64,000 nucleotides of DNA from Pandoraea horticolens (GCF_902459555.1 NZ_CABPSM010000008.1:186001-250000); one strand, 5' to 3'. Counted from the stretch's first letter, positions 32,047 through 43,966 are shown. Numbers and translations are program-made. Notes: a model not told the origin generated them from the sequence alone.

Positions 32047-32311
32047 GGTGTTATCTTCCCAACTTAATCCGACACATACGCGTCGGTCAGTCTTGGTCCC
32101 CGTCAGCACCAAAGGGTGCCGTTTGGGTTGAGTCGTTCAAAAGTGGACAACCTTGCTACCTTCACCTGACTCGTAGAGGATACGAATCGGGTCAGGAAGC
32201 CATCCACCCCCTTGCGAAACCAAAGACCGGTTTTAGCGAAAGAAGCGGAAAGTCCGGAATTATACAATGATAATTCCGGACTTGCAAGTCAAGCCTTCGC
32301 TTCAGCTCACC
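32047..32311 (-). promoter_or_regulatory. spc operon promoter inside a palindrome, with a long leader
   Basis: On the minus strand TTGCAA (32282-32287), a 17-base spacer and a perfect TATAAT (32259-32264) form a strong promoter for rplN. Both hexamers lie in or beside a perfect 14-bp inverted repeat (32250-32263 and 32270-32283), so the site could also bind a repressor or fold as a hairpin at the S10 operon end. The leader is about 205 bases and can form at least three local hairpins, for example CCTGAC/GTCAGG and GGCACC/GGTGC(T). Confidence 0.75.
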
Positions 32312-32584
32312 TTAGATGATACGGGCGGCTTCCACGAGACGGGAGACCGCCCAGGCCTTGGTCTTCGACAGCGGGCGGGATTCTTGAATCTCGACCGTAT
32401 CGCCTTCCTTGTACTGGTTGGTCTCATCGTGCGCATGGTACTTCTTCGAACGCACGATGTACTTGCCGTAGAGCGGGTGCTTCATTTGACGCTCGACCAG
32501 CACGGTAACCGTCTTGTCCATCTTGTCGCTGACAACCTTACCCACGAGGGTACGCTTCAGCGAGGTCTTAGCGGTATCGTTCAT
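32312..32584 (-). CDS. rpsQ: 30S ribosomal protein S17
   Basis: The 90-residue primary 16S-binding protein contains [35 protein letters not shown] and [20 protein letters not shown], all canonical. Its ATG overlaps the rpmC stop as ATGA. It is the last gene before the spc promoter. Confidence 0.98.
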   Translation of the reverse strand: MNDTAKTSLKRTLVGKVVSDKMDKTVTVLVERQMKHPLYGKYIVRSKKYHAHDETNQYKEGDTVEIQESRPLSKTKAWAVSRLVEAARII

Positions 32585-32775
32585 TTCTGGCTCGCCTTCT
32601 CAGTCAACACGGTACGCACACGCGCGATGTCCTTGCGCACCTTCTTCAGCTGGCTGGTGTTGCTCAGCTGTTGGGTGCCCGCTTGCATGCGAAGACCGAA
32701 TTGGGCCTTCAGCAGATCCGACAGTTCCTTGTTCAGGCCGTCGACATCCTTGGCACGAAGTTCGGATGCTTTCAT
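32581..32775 (-). CDS. rpmC: 50S ribosomal protein L29
   Basis: The 64-residue two-helix protein lies at the tunnel exit. [31 protein letters not shown] and [19 protein letters not shown] are canonical. The stop overlaps the rpsQ start by four bases. Confidence 0.98.
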   Translation of the reverse strand: MKASELRAKDVDGLNKELSDLLKAQFGLRMQAGTQQLSNTSQLKKVRKDIARVRTVLTEKASQK

Positions 32776-32789
32776 TTCAAATTCTCCCC

Positions 32790-33206
32790 TCAGGCGCCAA
32801 GGCGACGTACGAAGAACGTCGTCTGAATCGGCAGCTTGGCGGCAGCCAGGCGGAACGCCTCGCGCGCCAGCGCTTCATCCACACCGTCCATTTCGTACAG
32901 CATCTTGCCCGGTTGAATCTCGGCGACGTAGTACTCCGGGTTACCCTTACCGTTACCCATACGCACTTCTGCCGGCTTTTGCGAGATCGGCTTGTCCGGG
33001 AAGATACGGATCCAGATACGACCACCGCGCTTGATGTGGCGAGTCATGGCACGACGCGCGGCTTCGATTTGACGAGCCGTCAGGCGACCACGACCGACCG
33101 CCTTCAGGCCGAATTCGCCGAACGACACTTCGTTGCCACGAGTGGCGACGCCAGTGTTACGGCCCTTCTGCTCTTTGCGATACTTTCTGCGTTTCGGTTG
33201 CAGCAT
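32790..33206 (-). CDS. rplP: 50S ribosomal protein L16
   Basis: The 138-residue protein helps position the A-site t[56 protein letters not shown] and [19 protein letters not shown] are diagnostic. It lies two bases after rpsC. Confidence 0.98.
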   Translation of the reverse strand: MLQPKRRKYRKEQKGRNTGVATRGNEVSFGEFGLKAVGRGRLTARQIEAARRAMTRHIKRGGRIWIRIFPDKPISQKPAEVRMGNGKGNPEYYVAEIQPGKMLYEMDGVDEALAREAFRLAAAKLPIQTTFFVRRLGA

Positions 33207-33208
33207 GA

Positions 33209-34012
33209 TTATTCTCCAGTCTTGGCGTCGCCTTCAGGCTTGCCAGCCGGACGGCGTGCACCACCGCGCTTCGCACCGGCCTTATCGCCAGCGTCGTCAC
33301 GACGGGGGCGACGGTCGCCCGGACGCGCGTTGCGGCGCGGACGCTTTTCTTCGGCCGGCTCTTCAGCCACCGGAGCGTCGTTGCGGCCCAGCGTGTCACC
33401 CTTGTACACCCACACCTTGATACCGATGATGCCGTACGTCGTCTTCGCTTCCGCAGTTGCGTAGTCGATGTCGGCGCGCAGCGTATGCAGAGGCACACGG
33501 CCTTCGCGATACCACTCGGTACGGGCGATTTCGATACCGTTCAGACGGCCGGCGCTCATGATCTTGATGCCTTGGGCACCCAGACGCATCGCGTTCTGCA
33601 TCGCGCGCTTCATTGCGCGACGGAACATGATACGGCGCTCGAGCTGCTGAGCGATCGAATCAGCGATGAGCTGCGCATCGGTTTCCGGCTTGCGGATTTC
33701 CTCGATGTTCACGTGCACGGGCACGCCCATGCGCTTTTGCAGCTCGGCCTTGAGGATTTCGATGTCCTCGCCCTTCTTGCCGATCACAACACCCGGACGC
33801 GAGCTGAAAATCGTAATGCGAGCGTTACGTGCCGGACGTTCGATGATCACGCGGCCGACCGAAGCGTTCTTCAGCTTCTTCTTCAGATATTCGCGAACGT
33901 CGATGTCTTCCTTCAACATCTTTGCGAAATTCTGGTTGTTGGCGTACCAACGCGAAGCCCAGTTACGGCTGACAGCCAGACGGAAGCCAGTCGGATGAAT
34001 TTTCTGTCCCAT
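33209..34012 (-). CDS. rpsC: 30S ribosomal protein S3 with charged C-terminal extension
   Basis: The 267-residue protein forms part of the mRNA entry helicase. [18 protein letters not shown], the KH-domain [17 protein letters not shown] and [30 protein letters not shown] are canonical. About 50 residues at the end are a low-complexity Arg/Gly/Asp/Lys tail, longer than in E. coli (233 residues) but common in Burkholderiales. Confidence 0.98.
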   Translation of the reverse strand: MGQKIHPTGFRLAVSRNWASRWYANNQNFAKMLKEDIDVREYLKKKLKNASVGRVIIERPARNARITIFSSRPGVVIGKKGEDIEILKAELQKRMGVPVHVNIEEIRKPETDAQLIADSIAQQLERRIMFRRAMKRAMQNAMRLGAQGIKIMSAGRLNGIEIARTEWYREGRVPLHTLRADIDYATAEAKTTYGIIGIKVWVYKGDTLGRNDAPVAEEPAEEKRPRRNARPGDRRPRRDDAGDKAGAKRGGARRPAGKPEGDAKTGE

Positions 34013-34021
34013 CGTGACCCC

Positions 34022-34351
34022 TTAGTTGCCCAGCGTCACAGTGATGTGACAGGTTTGCTTCTCGATCTTGTTACCACGGCCTTTTGCACGGGCCGTGAAA
34101 CGCTTGAGCGAGGTGCCCTTGTCGACGTAAATGCCCTTAACGCGCAGTTCGTCGATGTCAGCACCTTCGTTGTGCTCGGCGTTGGCGATAGCCGACTCGA
34201 GAACCTTCTTGATAATGTCCGCGGCCTTCTTCGGCGAGAAGGTCAGGACATTCAGTGCACGCTCCAGCGGCAGGCCACGAATCTGGTCAGCGACCAGACG
34301 CGTTTTCTGCGCCGAGATACGGGCACCGCGATGAATTGCTTTCACTTCCAT
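34022..34351 (-). CDS. rplV: 50S ribosomal protein L22
   Basis: The 109-residue protein lines the exit tunnel. [33 protein letters not shown] and [21 protein letters not shown] are canonical. I chose ATG 34351; an extended frame upstream covers rpsS and is not family sequence. The tunnel loop shows no macrolide-resistance deletion. Confidence 0.98.
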   Translation of the reverse strand: MEVKAIHRGARISAQKTRLVADQIRGLPLERALNVLTFSPKKAADIIKKVLESAIANAEHNEGADIDELRVKGIYVDKGTSLKRFTARAKGRGNKIEKQTCHITVTLGN

Positions 34352-34361
34352 GATCGGCCCC

Positions 34362-34637
34362 TTATTTCTTCGCCTTCTTGTCGGCCGCATGGCCCTTGAA
34401 GGTACGAGTGAGCGCGAACTCACCCAGCTTGTGGCCGACCATGTTTTCCGTCACGTACACCGGCACGTGCTGACGGCCGTTATGCACGGCGATCGTCAAG
34501 CCGATGAAATCGGGCAGGACGGTCGAACGACGCGACCAGGTCTTGATCGGCTTTTTGTCACGCGATGCAGCTGCCGCTTCCACTTTCTTCAGCAGATGAG
34601 CGTCGCAAAACGGACCTTTTTTAACAGAACGAGTCAT
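34362..34637 (-). CDS. rpsS: 30S ribosomal protein S19
   Basis: The 91-residue head protein begins [20 protein letters not shown] and contains [49 protein letters not shown], all diagnostic. Confidence 0.98.
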   Translation of the reverse strand: MTRSVKKGPFCDAHLLKKVEAAAASRDKKPIKTWSRRSTVLPDFIGLTIAVHNGRQHVPVYVTENMVGHKLGEFALTRTFKGHAADKKAKK

Positions 34638-34650
34638 TTGCTAGCTCCAA

Positions 34651-35478
34651 TTAACGCTTCTTGCGACGCTGAACGATCATGCTGTCGGTGCGCTTGGTCG
34701 AGCGGGTACGCTTACCCTTGGTATGCTGACCCCACGGGCTGACCGGATGACGACCAGCAGCCGTACGACCTTCACCACCACCATGCGGGTGATCCACCGG
34801 GTTCATCGCCACACCGCGAACGGTCGGGCGAATACCGCGCCAACGCTTTGCACCGGCCTTGCCGAGTTGGCGCAGGCTGTGCTCTTCGTTACCGACTTCA
34901 CCGATGGTCGCGCGGCACTCGATGTGCACGCGACGAACTTCACCCGAACGCAGACGCACTTGAGCGTACGTGCCTTCGCGAGCCAGCAGCATTGCCGAGG
35001 TACCTGCGGCACGAGCGATTTGCGCGCCCTTGCCCGGTTGCAGCTCGATGCCGTGAATCGTCGTACCGACCGGAATGTTGCGGATCGGCAGCGTGTTGCC
35101 AGCCTTGATCGGCGCTTCCGAGCCGCTCACCAGTTGCTGACCGACGGTCACGCCCTTCGGTGCAAGGATGTAACGACGCTCGCCATCGGCGTAGCACAGC
35201 AGAGCGATGTTCGCGCTGCGGTTCGGATCGTATTCCAGACGCTCGACCTTCGCCGTGATGCCGTCCTTGTTGCGACGGAAATCGACGATACGGTAGTGCT
35301 GCTTGTGACCGCCACCCATATGACGGGTGGTGATGTGACCGTTGTTGTTACGGCCAGCGGTCTTGCTCTTGGTATCGAGCAACGGGGCGAACGGCTTGCC
35401 CTTATGCAGATCCTTGTTGACAACCTTGACCAGCGCACGGCGGCCCGGCGACGTCGGTTTCGTTTTGACGAGTGCCAT
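34651..35478 (-). CDS. rplB: 50S ribosomal protein L2
   Basis: The 275-residue protein supports the peptidyl-transferase centre. [23 protein letters not shown] and [28 protein letters not shown] open the protein. The conserved His loop [14 protein letters not shown] is present. The basic C-terminus [23 protein letters not shown] is typical. Confidence 0.98.
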   Translation of the reverse strand: MALVKTKPTSPGRRALVKVVNKDLHKGKPFAPLLDTKSKTAGRNNNGHITTRHMGGGHKQHYRIVDFRRNKDGITAKVERLEYDPNRSANIALLCYADGERRYILAPKGVTVGQQLVSGSEAPIKAGNTLPIRNIPVGTTIHGIELQPGKGAQIARAAGTSAMLLAREGTYAQVRLRSGEVRRVHIECRATIGEVGNEEHSLRQLGKAGAKRWRGIRPTVRGVAMNPVDHPHGGGEGRTAAGRHPVSPWGQHTKGKRTRSTKRTDSMIVQRRKKR

Positions 35479-35480
35479 GA

Positions 35481-35795
35481 TTACTTGGCCTCCGCTTCAA
35501 AATTGATTTCCTGACCCGGCTTCAAGCTCACGTAGGCCTTCTTCTCGTGGTCGCGACGACCCATGAAGCGGCCAAAGCGCTTTTGCTTGCCCTTACGGTT
35601 CAGGATCTGCACCGACTCGACTTCCACCTTGAAGAGAAGCTCAACCGCAGCCTTCACTTCTTGCTTGTTCGCGTCGCGTGCAACTTGGAACACCACTTGT
35701 TCATTCTTGTCAGCCACCAGCGTCGCCTTTTCGGAGATCACCGGCGCGAGCAGGACCTGGTACAGACGATGGTCGTTTTTACGCACGTCGCTCAT
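35481..35795 (-). CDS. rplW: 50S ribosomal protein L23
   Basis: The 104-residue tunnel-exit protein docks trigger factor and [64 protein letters not shown] is canonical. Its ATG overlaps the rplD stop by four bases. Confidence 0.98.
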   Translation of the reverse strand: MSDVRKNDHRLYQVLLAPVISEKATLVADKNEQVVFQVARDANKQEVKAAVELLFKVEVESVQILNRKGKQKRFGRFMGRRDHEKKAYVSLKPGQEINFEAEAK

Positions 35796-36412
35796 GACAG
35801 CATCTCCTCAATCTTGGCGATCGCGCCCTTCGTCAGCAGCACCTTCTTGAAGTAGATGAGCGACAGCGGGTCGGCGAAACGCGGCTCGGTGACGGCAACG
35901 TGAGCCAGATTGCGCGAGGCCAGGAACAGGTTCTCGTCCACGCTATCCGTGATCAGCAGCACCGACTCAAGGCCCATGGCCTTGATCTTCTCAGCGAGCA
36001 GTTTCGTCTTCGGAGCATCCAGCTTGATGTCCTCGACGACCGACAGACGACCTTCGCGGGCGAGCTGCGACAGAATCGAGCACACACCGGCGCGGTACAT
36101 CTTCTTGTTGACCTTGTGGGTGAAGTTCTCTTCCGGCGAATTCGGGAAGATACGGCCACCGCCGCGCCACAGCGGGCTCGACGACATACCGGCACGAGCG
36201 CGGCCCGTACCCTTCTGACGCCACGGCTTCTTGGTCGTGTGCTTGACCTGTTCACGGTCCTTCTGCGCACGATTGCCGCTACGGGCGTTGGCTTGATAAG
36301 CCACCACAACCTGATGGATCAGCGCTTCGTTGTAGTCACGGCCGAACACGACGTCCGACGCGTTGACAGCAGCGCCTTCCTGACCTTGCTCATTCAGGAG
36401 CTTCAGTTCCAT
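35792..36412 (-). CDS. rplD: 50S ribosomal protein L4
   Basis: The 206-residue tunnel protein represses the S10 operon in E. coli. [23 protein letters not shown] and the tunnel loop [29 protein letters not shown] are diagnostic. It follows rplC by two bases. Confidence 0.98.
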   Translation of the reverse strand: MELKLLNEQGQEGAAVNASDVVFGRDYNEALIHQVVVAYQANARSGNRAQKDREQVKHTTKKPWRQKGTGRARAGMSSSPLWRGGGRIFPNSPEENFTHKVNKKMYRAGVCSILSQLAREGRLSVVEDIKLDAPKTKLLAEKIKAMGLESVLLITDSVDENLFLASRNLAHVAVTEPRFADPLSLIYFKKVLLTKGAIAKIEEMLS

Positions 36413-36414
36413 TG

Positions 36415-37071
36415 TTACGCTCCCTTCGCGAGTTTGGCCTTGACTGCCGAGGTCACGAAAACCTTGCCTTCGTTGGCGCCCGGAACGGCACCCTTCACGA
36501 AGATCAGGTTACGCTCAGCGTCAATGCGCGCGATTTCGAGATTCTGCACCGTCGTGGTGACGTCGCCCAGGTGACCCGTCATGCGCTTACCCGGGAACAC
36601 ACGACCCGGATCCTGCGCCATACCGATCGAACCCGGCACGTTGTGCGAACGCGAGTTACCGTGCGAAGCGCGGCCCGAAGCGAAGTTGTAGCGCTTGATG
36701 GTACCGGCGTAGCCCTTACCGATCGACACACCTTGCACGTCGACCTTCTGGCCCACTTGGAAGAGATCGACGCCAACCACTGCGCCCGGCTGCAATTCAG
36801 CAGCTTTGGCAGCGTCAACGCGGAATTCCTTGAGGATTTCACCGGCTTCGACACCCGCTTTCGCGAAGTGACCGGCGGCGGCCTTAACCACGCGCGTTGC
36901 GCGGCGATTGCCGAAAGTGACTTGAACGGCGGTGTAGCCGTCCGTTTCATCCGTCTTGATTTGCGTCACGCGGTTGTTAGACACGTCGAGCACGGTAACG
37001 GGAATCGAATCGCCGTCGTCCGTGAAAATACGCGTCATGCCAACCTTGCGACCGACAAGGCCAAGGCTCAT
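36415..37071 (-). CDS. rplC: 50S ribosomal protein L3
   Basis: The 218-residue assembly-initiator protein begins [80 protein letters not shown] is the conserved loop, whose Gln is methylated in E. coli. ATG 37071 has GGAGAA 7 bases upstream. It is the first gene after the promoter found between rpsJ and rplC. Confidence 0.98.
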   Translation of the reverse strand: MSLGLVGRKVGMTRIFTDDGDSIPVTVLDVSNNRVTQIKTDETDGYTAVQVTFGNRRATRVVKAAAGHFAKAGVEAGEILKEFRVDAAKAAELQPGAVVGVDLFQVGQKVDVQGVSIGKGYAGTIKRYNFASGRASHGNSRSHNVPGSIGMAQDPGRVFPGKRMTGHLGDVTTTVQNLEIARIDAERNLIFVKGAVPGANEGKVFVTSAVKAKLAKGA

Positions 37072-37198
37072 GATTTTCTCCATTCCCGACTGCGATTGGC
37101 CGGGGCTAAATGACAAAAGGATGGTCCACGGATGTGGGCCATCTTTTCAAAACTACACTTGAGCCCGCCATTATAGACGGACTTTTATCGCTTGACAA
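37072..37198 (-). promoter_or_regulatory. S10-operon promoter and short leader upstream of rplC
   Basis: On the minus strand TTGTCA (37193-37198), a 17-base spacer and a perfect TATAAT (37170-37175) make a strong promoter. The inferred leader is about 90 bases and can form a GATGGCCCAC/GTGGACCATC imperfect hairpin (about 37122-37145). The promoter lies after rpsJ, not before it. Confidence 0.85.
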
Positions 37199-37218
37199 GT
37201 GTTGCTAAATCGCATAAC

Positions 37219-37251
37219 AAAGCCCCGCCGGTCCAGCATTGGCGGGGCTTT
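37219..37251 (-). terminator. Terminator-like hairpin after rpsJ
   Basis: A perfect 11-bp stem, AAAGCCCCGCC with its complement and an 11-base loop, lies 25 bases beyond the rpsJ stop and directly before the rplC promoter. On the minus strand the stem ends in TTTGTTAT, a modest T run. Confidence 0.75.
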
Positions 37252-37275
37252 CAAGAGCAAAGTCGCTCGCAAGCC

Positions 37276-37587
37276 TTACTGCAGCTTGATCTCGACGTCG
37301 ACGCCAGCCGGCAGGTCCAGCTTCATCAGCGCGTCAACGGTCTTGTCCGTCGGATCGACGATGTCCATCAGGCGCTGGTGCGTGCGGATTTCAAGCTGGT
37401 CGCGCGACGTCTTGTTGACGTGCGGCGAACGCAGGATGTCGAAACGCTCGATGCGCGTCGGCAGGGGCACCGGGCCCTTGACGATGGCGCCGGTGCGCTT
37501 GGCGGTTTCAACGATTTCGGCGGCCGACTGGTCGATCAGGCGGTAGTCGAAAGCCTTCAGGCGAATGCGGATCTTTTGGTTCTGCAT
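37276..37587 (-). CDS. rpsJ: 30S ribosomal protein S10
   Basis: The 103-residue head protein also forms the NusE part of antitermination complexes. [34 protein letters not shown] and [33 protein letters not shown] are canonical. Here it is placed between tuf and a terminator, so it is likely transcribed mainly with the str operon. Confidence 0.98.
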   Translation of the reverse strand: MQNQKIRIRLKAFDYRLIDQSAAEIVETAKRTGAIVKGPVPLPTRIERFDILRSPHVNKTSRDQLEIRTHQRLMDIVDPTDKTVDALMKLDLPAGVDVEIKLQ

Positions 37588-37663
37588 GGAAATTCTCCAA
37601 AGAGCGTGGCAGCCCTCGTTCGGGTGCCGGGTAAATCACAAAGAGCAAACAGACTTCGAGAAA

Positions 37664-37688
37664 CAGGTGCCGGCAGCACCGGCACCTG
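37664..37688 (-). terminator. Hairpin between tuf and rpsJ
   Basis: A perfect 10-bp stem, CAGGTGCCGG with its complement and a 5-base loop, lies 17 bases after the tuf stop. The minus strand continues TTTCTCG, a weak T run, so it may attenuate rather than fully stop transcription into rpsJ. Confidence 0.55.
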
Positions 37689-37705
37689 GGTCATCGGATT
37701 CGCGA

Positions 37706-38914
<1,209 letters not shown>

Positions 38915-38996
38915 TTCCGAATCCTCAGATACTGAATAGACGATTAAACAGTGAGTAGGGTGCCGCATCGCCCGATGCGCTCACCCACCAAATCAA

Positions 38997-41099
38997 TTAC
39001 TTGTTCTTAGCGCTGATGATGCCTTCGCTCACGTTCTTCGGAGCTTCAGCGTAGTGCTTGAACTCCATCGTGTACGTGGCGCGGCCTTGCGTGGCCGAAC
39101 GCAGCGATGTCGAGTAGCCGAACATTTCCGACAGCGGAACTTCAGCGCGCACGATCTTGCCGCCGCCGACCATGTCGTCCATGCCCTGGATAATGCCGCG
39201 ACGGCTCGACAAGTCGCCCATCACGTTACCCATGTAGTCTTCCGGCGTTTCGACTTCCACGGCCATCATCGGCTCGAGAATCACCGGGCTGGCGCGGCGC
39301 ATGGCTTCCTTGAAAGCCATCGAACCGGCCATACGGAACGCGTTTTCGTTCGAGTCCACATCGTGGTACGAACCGAACGTCAGATGCACCTTGACGTCCA
39401 CGACCGGGAAGCCAGCCAGAACACCGTTCTTGAGGGTGTCTTGAATCCCCTTGTCGACCGCCGGGATGTATTCGCGAGGAATGACACCGCCCTTGATCTC
39501 GTCCAGGAACTCATAGCCCTTGCCTTGCTCGTTCGGCTCCAGCGTGATGACCGCGTGACCGAATTGGCCGCGACCACCCGACTGCTTGACGAACTTGCCT
39601 TCGACGTCCGCTGCCGACTTGCGAATGGTTTCGCGGTAAGCAACTTGCGGTGCGCCGATGTTGGCTTCCACGCCGAATTCGCGCTTCATACGGTCGACCA
39701 GAATTTCGAGGTGAAGCTCGCCCATCCCCGAAATGATGGTCTGACCCGATTCTTCATCGGTCTGCACGCGGAACGACGGGTCTTCCTGCGCCAGGCGGTT
39801 CAGGGCGAGGCCCATCTTTTCCTGGTCGACCTTGGTCTTCGGCTCGACAGCCTGCGAAATCACCGGCTCCGGGAACACCATGCGCTCGAGCACGATCGGG
39901 GCGGTCGGGTCGCACAGCGTGTCACCCGTGGTCGCGTCCTTCAAACCGACGGCTGCGGCGATGTCGCCTGCGCGCACTTCGTCGATTTCTTCGCGCTGGT
40001 TCGCGTGCATCTGCACGATACGGCCCAGACGTTCCTTCTTGCCCTTGACCGAGTTCAGCAGCGTGTCGCCCTTGTTCACAACGCCCGAGTAGACGCGGAA
40101 GAAGATCAACTGGCCAACGAACGGGTCGGTCATGATCTTGAACGCCAGCGACGAGAACTTCTCGTCATCCGACGCACGACGCTCGACCGGCTGTTCCTTG
40201 TCGTCCGTGCCCTTGACCGGCGGAATGTCGACCGGCGACGGCAGGAAGTCGATCACGGCGTCCAGCATACGCTGCACACCCTTGTTCTTGAACGCGGTAC
40301 CGCACAGCATCGGCTGAATTTCGCAAGCGATGGTACGCGTGCGCAGACCGTTGATGATTTCAGCCTCGGAAAGGTCGCCCTCTTCCAGGTACTTGTTCAT
40401 CAGGTCTTCGCTCGACTCGGCAGCAGCCTCGACCATGCCTTCGCGCCACTTCTGAGCTTCCGCTTGCAACTCGGCCGGAATGTCGACGTAGTCGAACTTC
40501 ATGCCTTGCGACGCTTCGTCCCAAATGATCGCCTTCATCTTGATCAGGTCGACCACGCCCTTGAAGCTTTCTTCTGCACCGATCGGCACCACCACCGGCA
40601 CCGGGTTGGCCTTCAGGCGGTTCTTCAGTTGGTCGTAGACCTTGAAGAAGTTCGCGCCGGTACGGTCCATCTTGTTGACGAACGCCAGGCGCGGCACGCC
40701 GTACTTGTTGGCCTGACGCCAAACGGTTTCCGACTGGGGCTGCACGCCACCCACGGCGCAATACACCATGCACGCGCCATCGAGAACACGCATCGAGCGC
40801 TCGACTTCAATCGTGAAGTCGACGTGTCCCGGCGTGTCGATGATGTTGATACGGTGCTTTTGGTAATTGTTCGCCATGCCGGACCAGAAGCAGGTCGTGG
40901 CAGCCGACGTAATCGTAATGCCACGCTCTTGTTCCTGCTCCATCCAGTCCATCGTCGCGGCACCATCGTGCACTTCACCGATTTTGTGGTTCACACCGGT
41001 GTAGAACAAAATGCGCTCGGTCGTCGTGGTCTTACCTGCGTCGATGTGAGCGCTGATACCGATGTTGCGGTAGCGCTCGATAGGGGTTGTACGAGCCAC
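38997..41099 (-). CDS. fusA: Elongation factor G
   Basis: The 700-residue GTPase drives ribosomal translocation. G1 is [21 protein letters not shown]3 is [16 protein letters not shown] and G4 is [26 protein letters not shown] lies in domain IV and [27 protein letters not shown] in domain V. The start codon is GTG 41099 ([14 protein letters not shown]), with AGAGG upstream. It sits between rpsG and tuf as in the standard str operon. Confidence 0.98.
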   Translation of the reverse strand: MARTTPIERYRNIGISAHIDAGKTTTTERILFYTGVNHKIGEVHDGAATMDWMEQEQERGITITSAATTCFWSGMANNYQKHRINIIDTPGHVDFTIEVERSMRVLDGACMVYCAVGGVQPQSETVWRQANKYGVPRLAFVNKMDRTGANFFKVYDQLKNRLKANPVPVVVPIGAEESFKGVVDLIKMKAIIWDEASQGMKFDYVDIPAELQAEAQKWREGMVEAAAESSEDLMNKYLEEGDLSEAEIINGLRTRTIACEIQPMLCGTAFKNKGVQRMLDAVIDFLPSPVDIPPVKGTDDKEQPVERRASDDEKFSSLAFKIMTDPFVGQLIFFRVYSGVVNKGDTLLNSVKGKKERLGRIVQMHANQREEIDEVRAGDIAAAVGLKDATTGDTLCDPTAPIVLERMVFPEPVISQAVEPKTKVDQEKMGLALNRLAQEDPSFRVQTDEESGQTIISGMGELHLEILVDRMKREFGVEANIGAPQVAYRETIRKSAADVEGKFVKQSGGRGQFGHAVITLEPNEQGKGYEFLDEIKGGVIPREYIPAVDKGIQDTLKNGVLAGFPVVDVKVHLTFGSYHDVDSNENAFRMAGSMAFKEAMRRASPVILEPMMAVEVETPEDYMGNVMGDLSSRRGIIQGMDDMVGGGKIVRAEVPLSEMFGYSTSLRSATQGRATYTMEFKHYAEAPKNVSEGIISAKNK

Positions 41100-41216
41100 T
41101 TTAAGCCTCTTTCAATGTAGCCGCCATTTTTGAGGGGGCTACTAACACAAACGGGCGAGGCGCAATTTCTCATGCGCACCCGCCCCGGTTTCTGCTCTAG
41201 GTACTGCTTGCCAGCG

Positions 41217-41687
41217 TCAGAAGCGGAAGTGCGAGAATGCCTTGTTGGCTTCGGCCATGCGGTGAACTTCGTCACGCTTCTTCATGGCGCCGCCACGGCC
41301 TTCCGAGGCCTCGATCAGCTCACCTGCCAGGCGCAGGGCCATCGACTTCTCGCTACGCTTTTTCGCGGCCTCACGCAACCAACGCATCGCCAATGCCATA
41401 CGACGCGACGGACGCACTTCGACCGGAACTTGATAGTTTGCACCGCCAACACGGCGGCTCTTGACTTCAACGACCGGCTTCACGTTACCGAGAGCGGTGT
41501 TGAAGACTTCCAGCGGATCCTTGCCCGCCTTGGTTTGGATCTGCTCGAAAGCACCATAAACGATGCGCTCTGCAACCGACTTCTTGCCGGCAAGCATGAG
41601 CACGTTCATGAATTTAGCGACATCAACGTTGCCGAACTTCGGATCGGGCAACACTTCGCGCTTGGGGACTTCGCGACGACGCGGCAT
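41217..41687 (-). CDS. rpsG: 30S ribosomal protein S7
   Basis: The 156-residue primary 16S-binding protein represses the str operon in E. coli. [31 protein letters not shown] and [20 protein letters not shown] are diagnostic. ATG 41687 was chosen; upstream in-frame codons add 15 non-family residues. A 123-base gap separates it from rpsL. Confidence 0.98.
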   Translation of the reverse strand: MPRRREVPKREVLPDPKFGNVDVAKFMNVLMLAGKKSVAERIVYGAFEQIQTKAGKDPLEVFNTALGNVKPVVEVKSRRVGGANYQVPVEVRPSRRMALAMRWLREAAKKRSEKSMALRLAGELIEASEGRGGAMKKRDEVHRMAEANKAFSHFRF

Positions 41688-41810
41688 GATTTCTTCCTTA
41701 ATAGATTCAGTTGGAGCTTGGCTCCAGGCCACCTACTAGCCAACAGGCCGAGTGACCACTTACTCAGTGACGATGTACCACCATCACCGAACGTATATCC
41801 GCTCAGCCGC

Positions 41811-42185
41811 TTAGGCCTTCGGACGCTTCGCGCCGTACTTCGAACGGGCCTGCTTACGGTCCTTGACGCCCTGCGTGTCGAGGCTACCGCGCACCATGTG
41901 GTAACGCACACCCGGCAAGTCCTTCACACGACCACCGCGAATCAGCACGACCGAGTGTTCCTGCAGGTTGTGGCCTTCACCGCCGATGTACGAGATGACT
42001 TCGAAACCGTTGGTCAGGCGCACCTTGGCAACCTTACGCAGTGCGGAGTTCGGCTTCTTCGGCGTCGTCGTGTACACACGGGTGCACACGCCACGACGCT
42101 GCGGGCAGTCCTGCAGAGCCGGGCTCTTGCTCTTGATTTGAGCAGAGGTGCGCGGCTTGCGGACCAATTGGTTAATCGTTGGCAT
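41811..42185 (-). CDS. rpsL: 30S ribosomal protein S12
   Basis: The 124-residue decoding-centre protein has [25 protein letters not shown] and [18 protein letters not shown]. Lys at about 43 and about 88 are the common streptomycin-sensitive residues, so no rpsL resistance change is visible. It is the first gene of the str operon, with its own promoter. Confidence 0.98.
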   Translation of the reverse strand: MPTINQLVRKPRTSAQIKSKSPALQDCPQRRGVCTRVYTTTPKKPNSALRKVAKVRLTNGFEVISYIGGEGHNLQEHSVVLIRGGRVKDLPGVRYHMVRGSLDTQGVKDRKQARSKYGAKRPKA

Positions 42186-42571
42186 TGTGATTTCCTAAAC
42201 GTGTCAAAAGCATGAAAGCCAAGGCGGGCCGTCATGCGACTTTACTGCGTATCCCCTGGCTGCTCTTGCGGATTGCCCGCATCTAAACGCTTGATGCATA
42301 AGCACTTTGCATTAGGCACGGCCATACCGCCGGAAAAACCGGAGCCTGCGACTATACCTGCACTCAACACAAGTGTCAATGCACTCTCATGCAGATTTGC
42401 CCGGTAAGTCGTTGATTGTTAACGCGTTGCCGCTTCAACCCGCGCAGACGTACCGCTCAAGATGCGGCATTACCTCTCGAATTCAAGTATTGCGGCACTA
42501 ATGTATGCAAATTACACTGTGGATATTCGGAATGAACACCGAAAATTTCCATACATAACACCGACATCGCC
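42186..42571. promoter_or_regulatory. str operon promoter and divergent mocR upstream region
   Basis: On the minus strand a consensus TTGACA (42374-42379), a 17-base spacer and TATAGT (42351-42356) form the rpsL promoter, leaving a leader of about 155 bases. On the other side, before the MocR gene, an inverted repeat of ATGTATGCAAATT (42501-42513) and AATTTCCATACAT (42544-42556) matches at 12 of 13 positions, spaced by 30 bases. It is a plausible autoregulatory operator. Confidence 0.8.
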
Positions 42572-43966
42572 ATGGACGCCTCCCACGACAGCCTGCGCAC
42601 CGCCTTCTGGAAACCCGCGCTTACCGCCGGCAAGGGGCCACGCTATCTGCGGCTGGCCGGTTTCATCGAGCAGTCGGTGGCGGATGGACGTCTGCGCCCG
42701 GGCGACCGTCTGCCGGCACAGCGTGAGCTGGCGGCGTGGCTGGGCATCGATTTCACGACGGTCACGCGCGCTTACAACCGGGCGCGCGAGCGCAACGCCA
42801 TCGAGGGACGCGGCCCGCTCGGCACCTTCGTGAGCACGCCTCGCGTAGCACTCGATCAGGTGCTCGATCTCGGGATGAATATCCCGCCCGCGCCGGCCGG
42901 CCTGTTCCTCGGCGAGATGCTGCACAAGGGGATCGACGAAGTGCTCCGGCACACGGATGCGTCGATGCTCATGGCATACCAACTGGGTGACGGTGGCGTG
43001 GCCGACCGGCAAGCCGGCGCCTTGTGGCTCGCGCCGATGCTCGGCCCTGTCTCCGCGTCCGACGTACTCGTTTGTCCCGGCGCGCAAGCCACACTGGCTG
43101 CCCTGCTGCTCGCAGGCACCGCGCGCGACGAGACGGTGCTGTGCGAGCCGATCGTCTACCCGGGCCTCCATAGCGCGGCGCGCACGCTCGGTCGCCGACT
43201 GGCGCACGTAGCCACCGACGACGACGGTATGCAGCCCGACGCCCTGCGCGTTGCCGCGCAAGAGCACAACGCGCGTCTGGTCTATCTGAACCCGACACTC
43301 CAGAATCCGACCACCCGCACGATGCCCGAGCGCCGCCGCCGCGAGTTGCTCGCTGTCGCCGAAACACTCGATCTGACGCTGATCGAAGACGATCCCTACT
43401 GGCGTCTCGCCAAAGACGCCCCGCCGCCTCTGGCGCGTCTTGCGCCGCATCGCGTGCATTACGTGGCGACACTGTCGAAATGCCTCACGCCGGGGTTGCG
43501 CACCGCATACGTCCGGCTTGCGAACGCCCGTCAACGCGACAACTTCCTGAATACGCTGCACTCCTTCGCGCTCATGTCGCCACCGCTGATGACAGGGCTG
43601 GCCACGCAGTGGATTCACAACGGCATGGCCGATCGCATTCTGGATGGCGTGAAGGACGCTGCCGCGCAGCGTCAGGCTATCGCCGCCGACATTTTGGGCG
43701 ACGCGCACACGCCTGCGGCGCAGGGAATTCATCTCTGGCAAGCCCTGCCTGCCCCATGGACGGCCCGCGAATTGACGATGGCCGCCCGCGCAGAAGGACT
43801 GGCCGTCACGCCCGCCGACGCGTTCTGCCTGAGCACCGACGTCCCCAACGCCATCCGCATTTCGCTGGGGGGCGTGCGAGACACCGAGCGCCTGGCCAGC
43901 GCACTCAAGCGTCTGAAGTCGCTGCTGCGCGAAGTGCCGCCGAGCGTGCGCGCCGCCATCGTTTGA
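42572..43966 (+). CDS. MocR-type PLP-dependent transcriptional regulator
   Basis: The 464-residue protein joins an N-terminal GntR winged helix-turn-helix (about 24-90: GRLRPGDRLPAQRELAAWLGIDFTTVTRAYNRARERNAIEGRG) to an aminotransferase fold. NPTLQNPTTRTMPERRRREL and IEDDPYWRL supply PLP contacts. SKCLTPGLRTAYVR holds the Schiff-base Lys, so PLP binding is likely intact. MocR proteins commonly control amine, amino-acid or vitamin B6 genes, often divergent ones. Here the divergent gene is rpsL, an unlikely target, so the target is unknown. An inverted repeat upstream suggests autoregulation. Confidence 0.92.
   Translation: MDASHDSLRTAFWKPALTAGKGPRYLRLAGFIEQSVADGRLRPGDRLPAQRELAAWLGIDFTTVTRAYNRARERNAIEGRGPLGTFVSTPRVALDQVLDLGMNIPPAPAGLFLGEMLHKGIDEVLRHTDASMLMAYQLGDGGVADRQAGALWLAPMLGPVSASDVLVCPGAQATLAALLLAGTARDETVLCEPIVYPGLHSAARTLGRRLAHVATDDDGMQPDALRVAAQEHNARLVYLNPTLQNPTTRTMPERRRRELLAVAETLDLTLIEDDPYWRLAKDAPPPLARLAPHRVHYVATLSKCLTPGLRTAYVRLANARQRDNFLNTLHSFALMSPPLMTGLATQWIHNGMADRILDGVKDAAAQRQAIAADILGDAHTPAAQGIHLWQALPAPWTARELTMAARAEGLAVTPADAFCLSTDVPNAIRISLGGVRDTERLASALKRLKSLLREVPPSVRAAIV

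Noticed and set aside
32047-32112. N-terminal extension of L14 from an upstream TTG
   Set aside because: The extra 22 residues are not L14 sequence and lie in the structured leader; ATG 32046 matches the family start.
39054-41120. A 688-residue plus-strand frame
   Set aside because: It lies entirely opposite fusA and has no domain I recognise.
41811-42185. Streptomycin-resistance change in S12
   Set aside because: The two key lysines, near residues 43 and 88, are both present.
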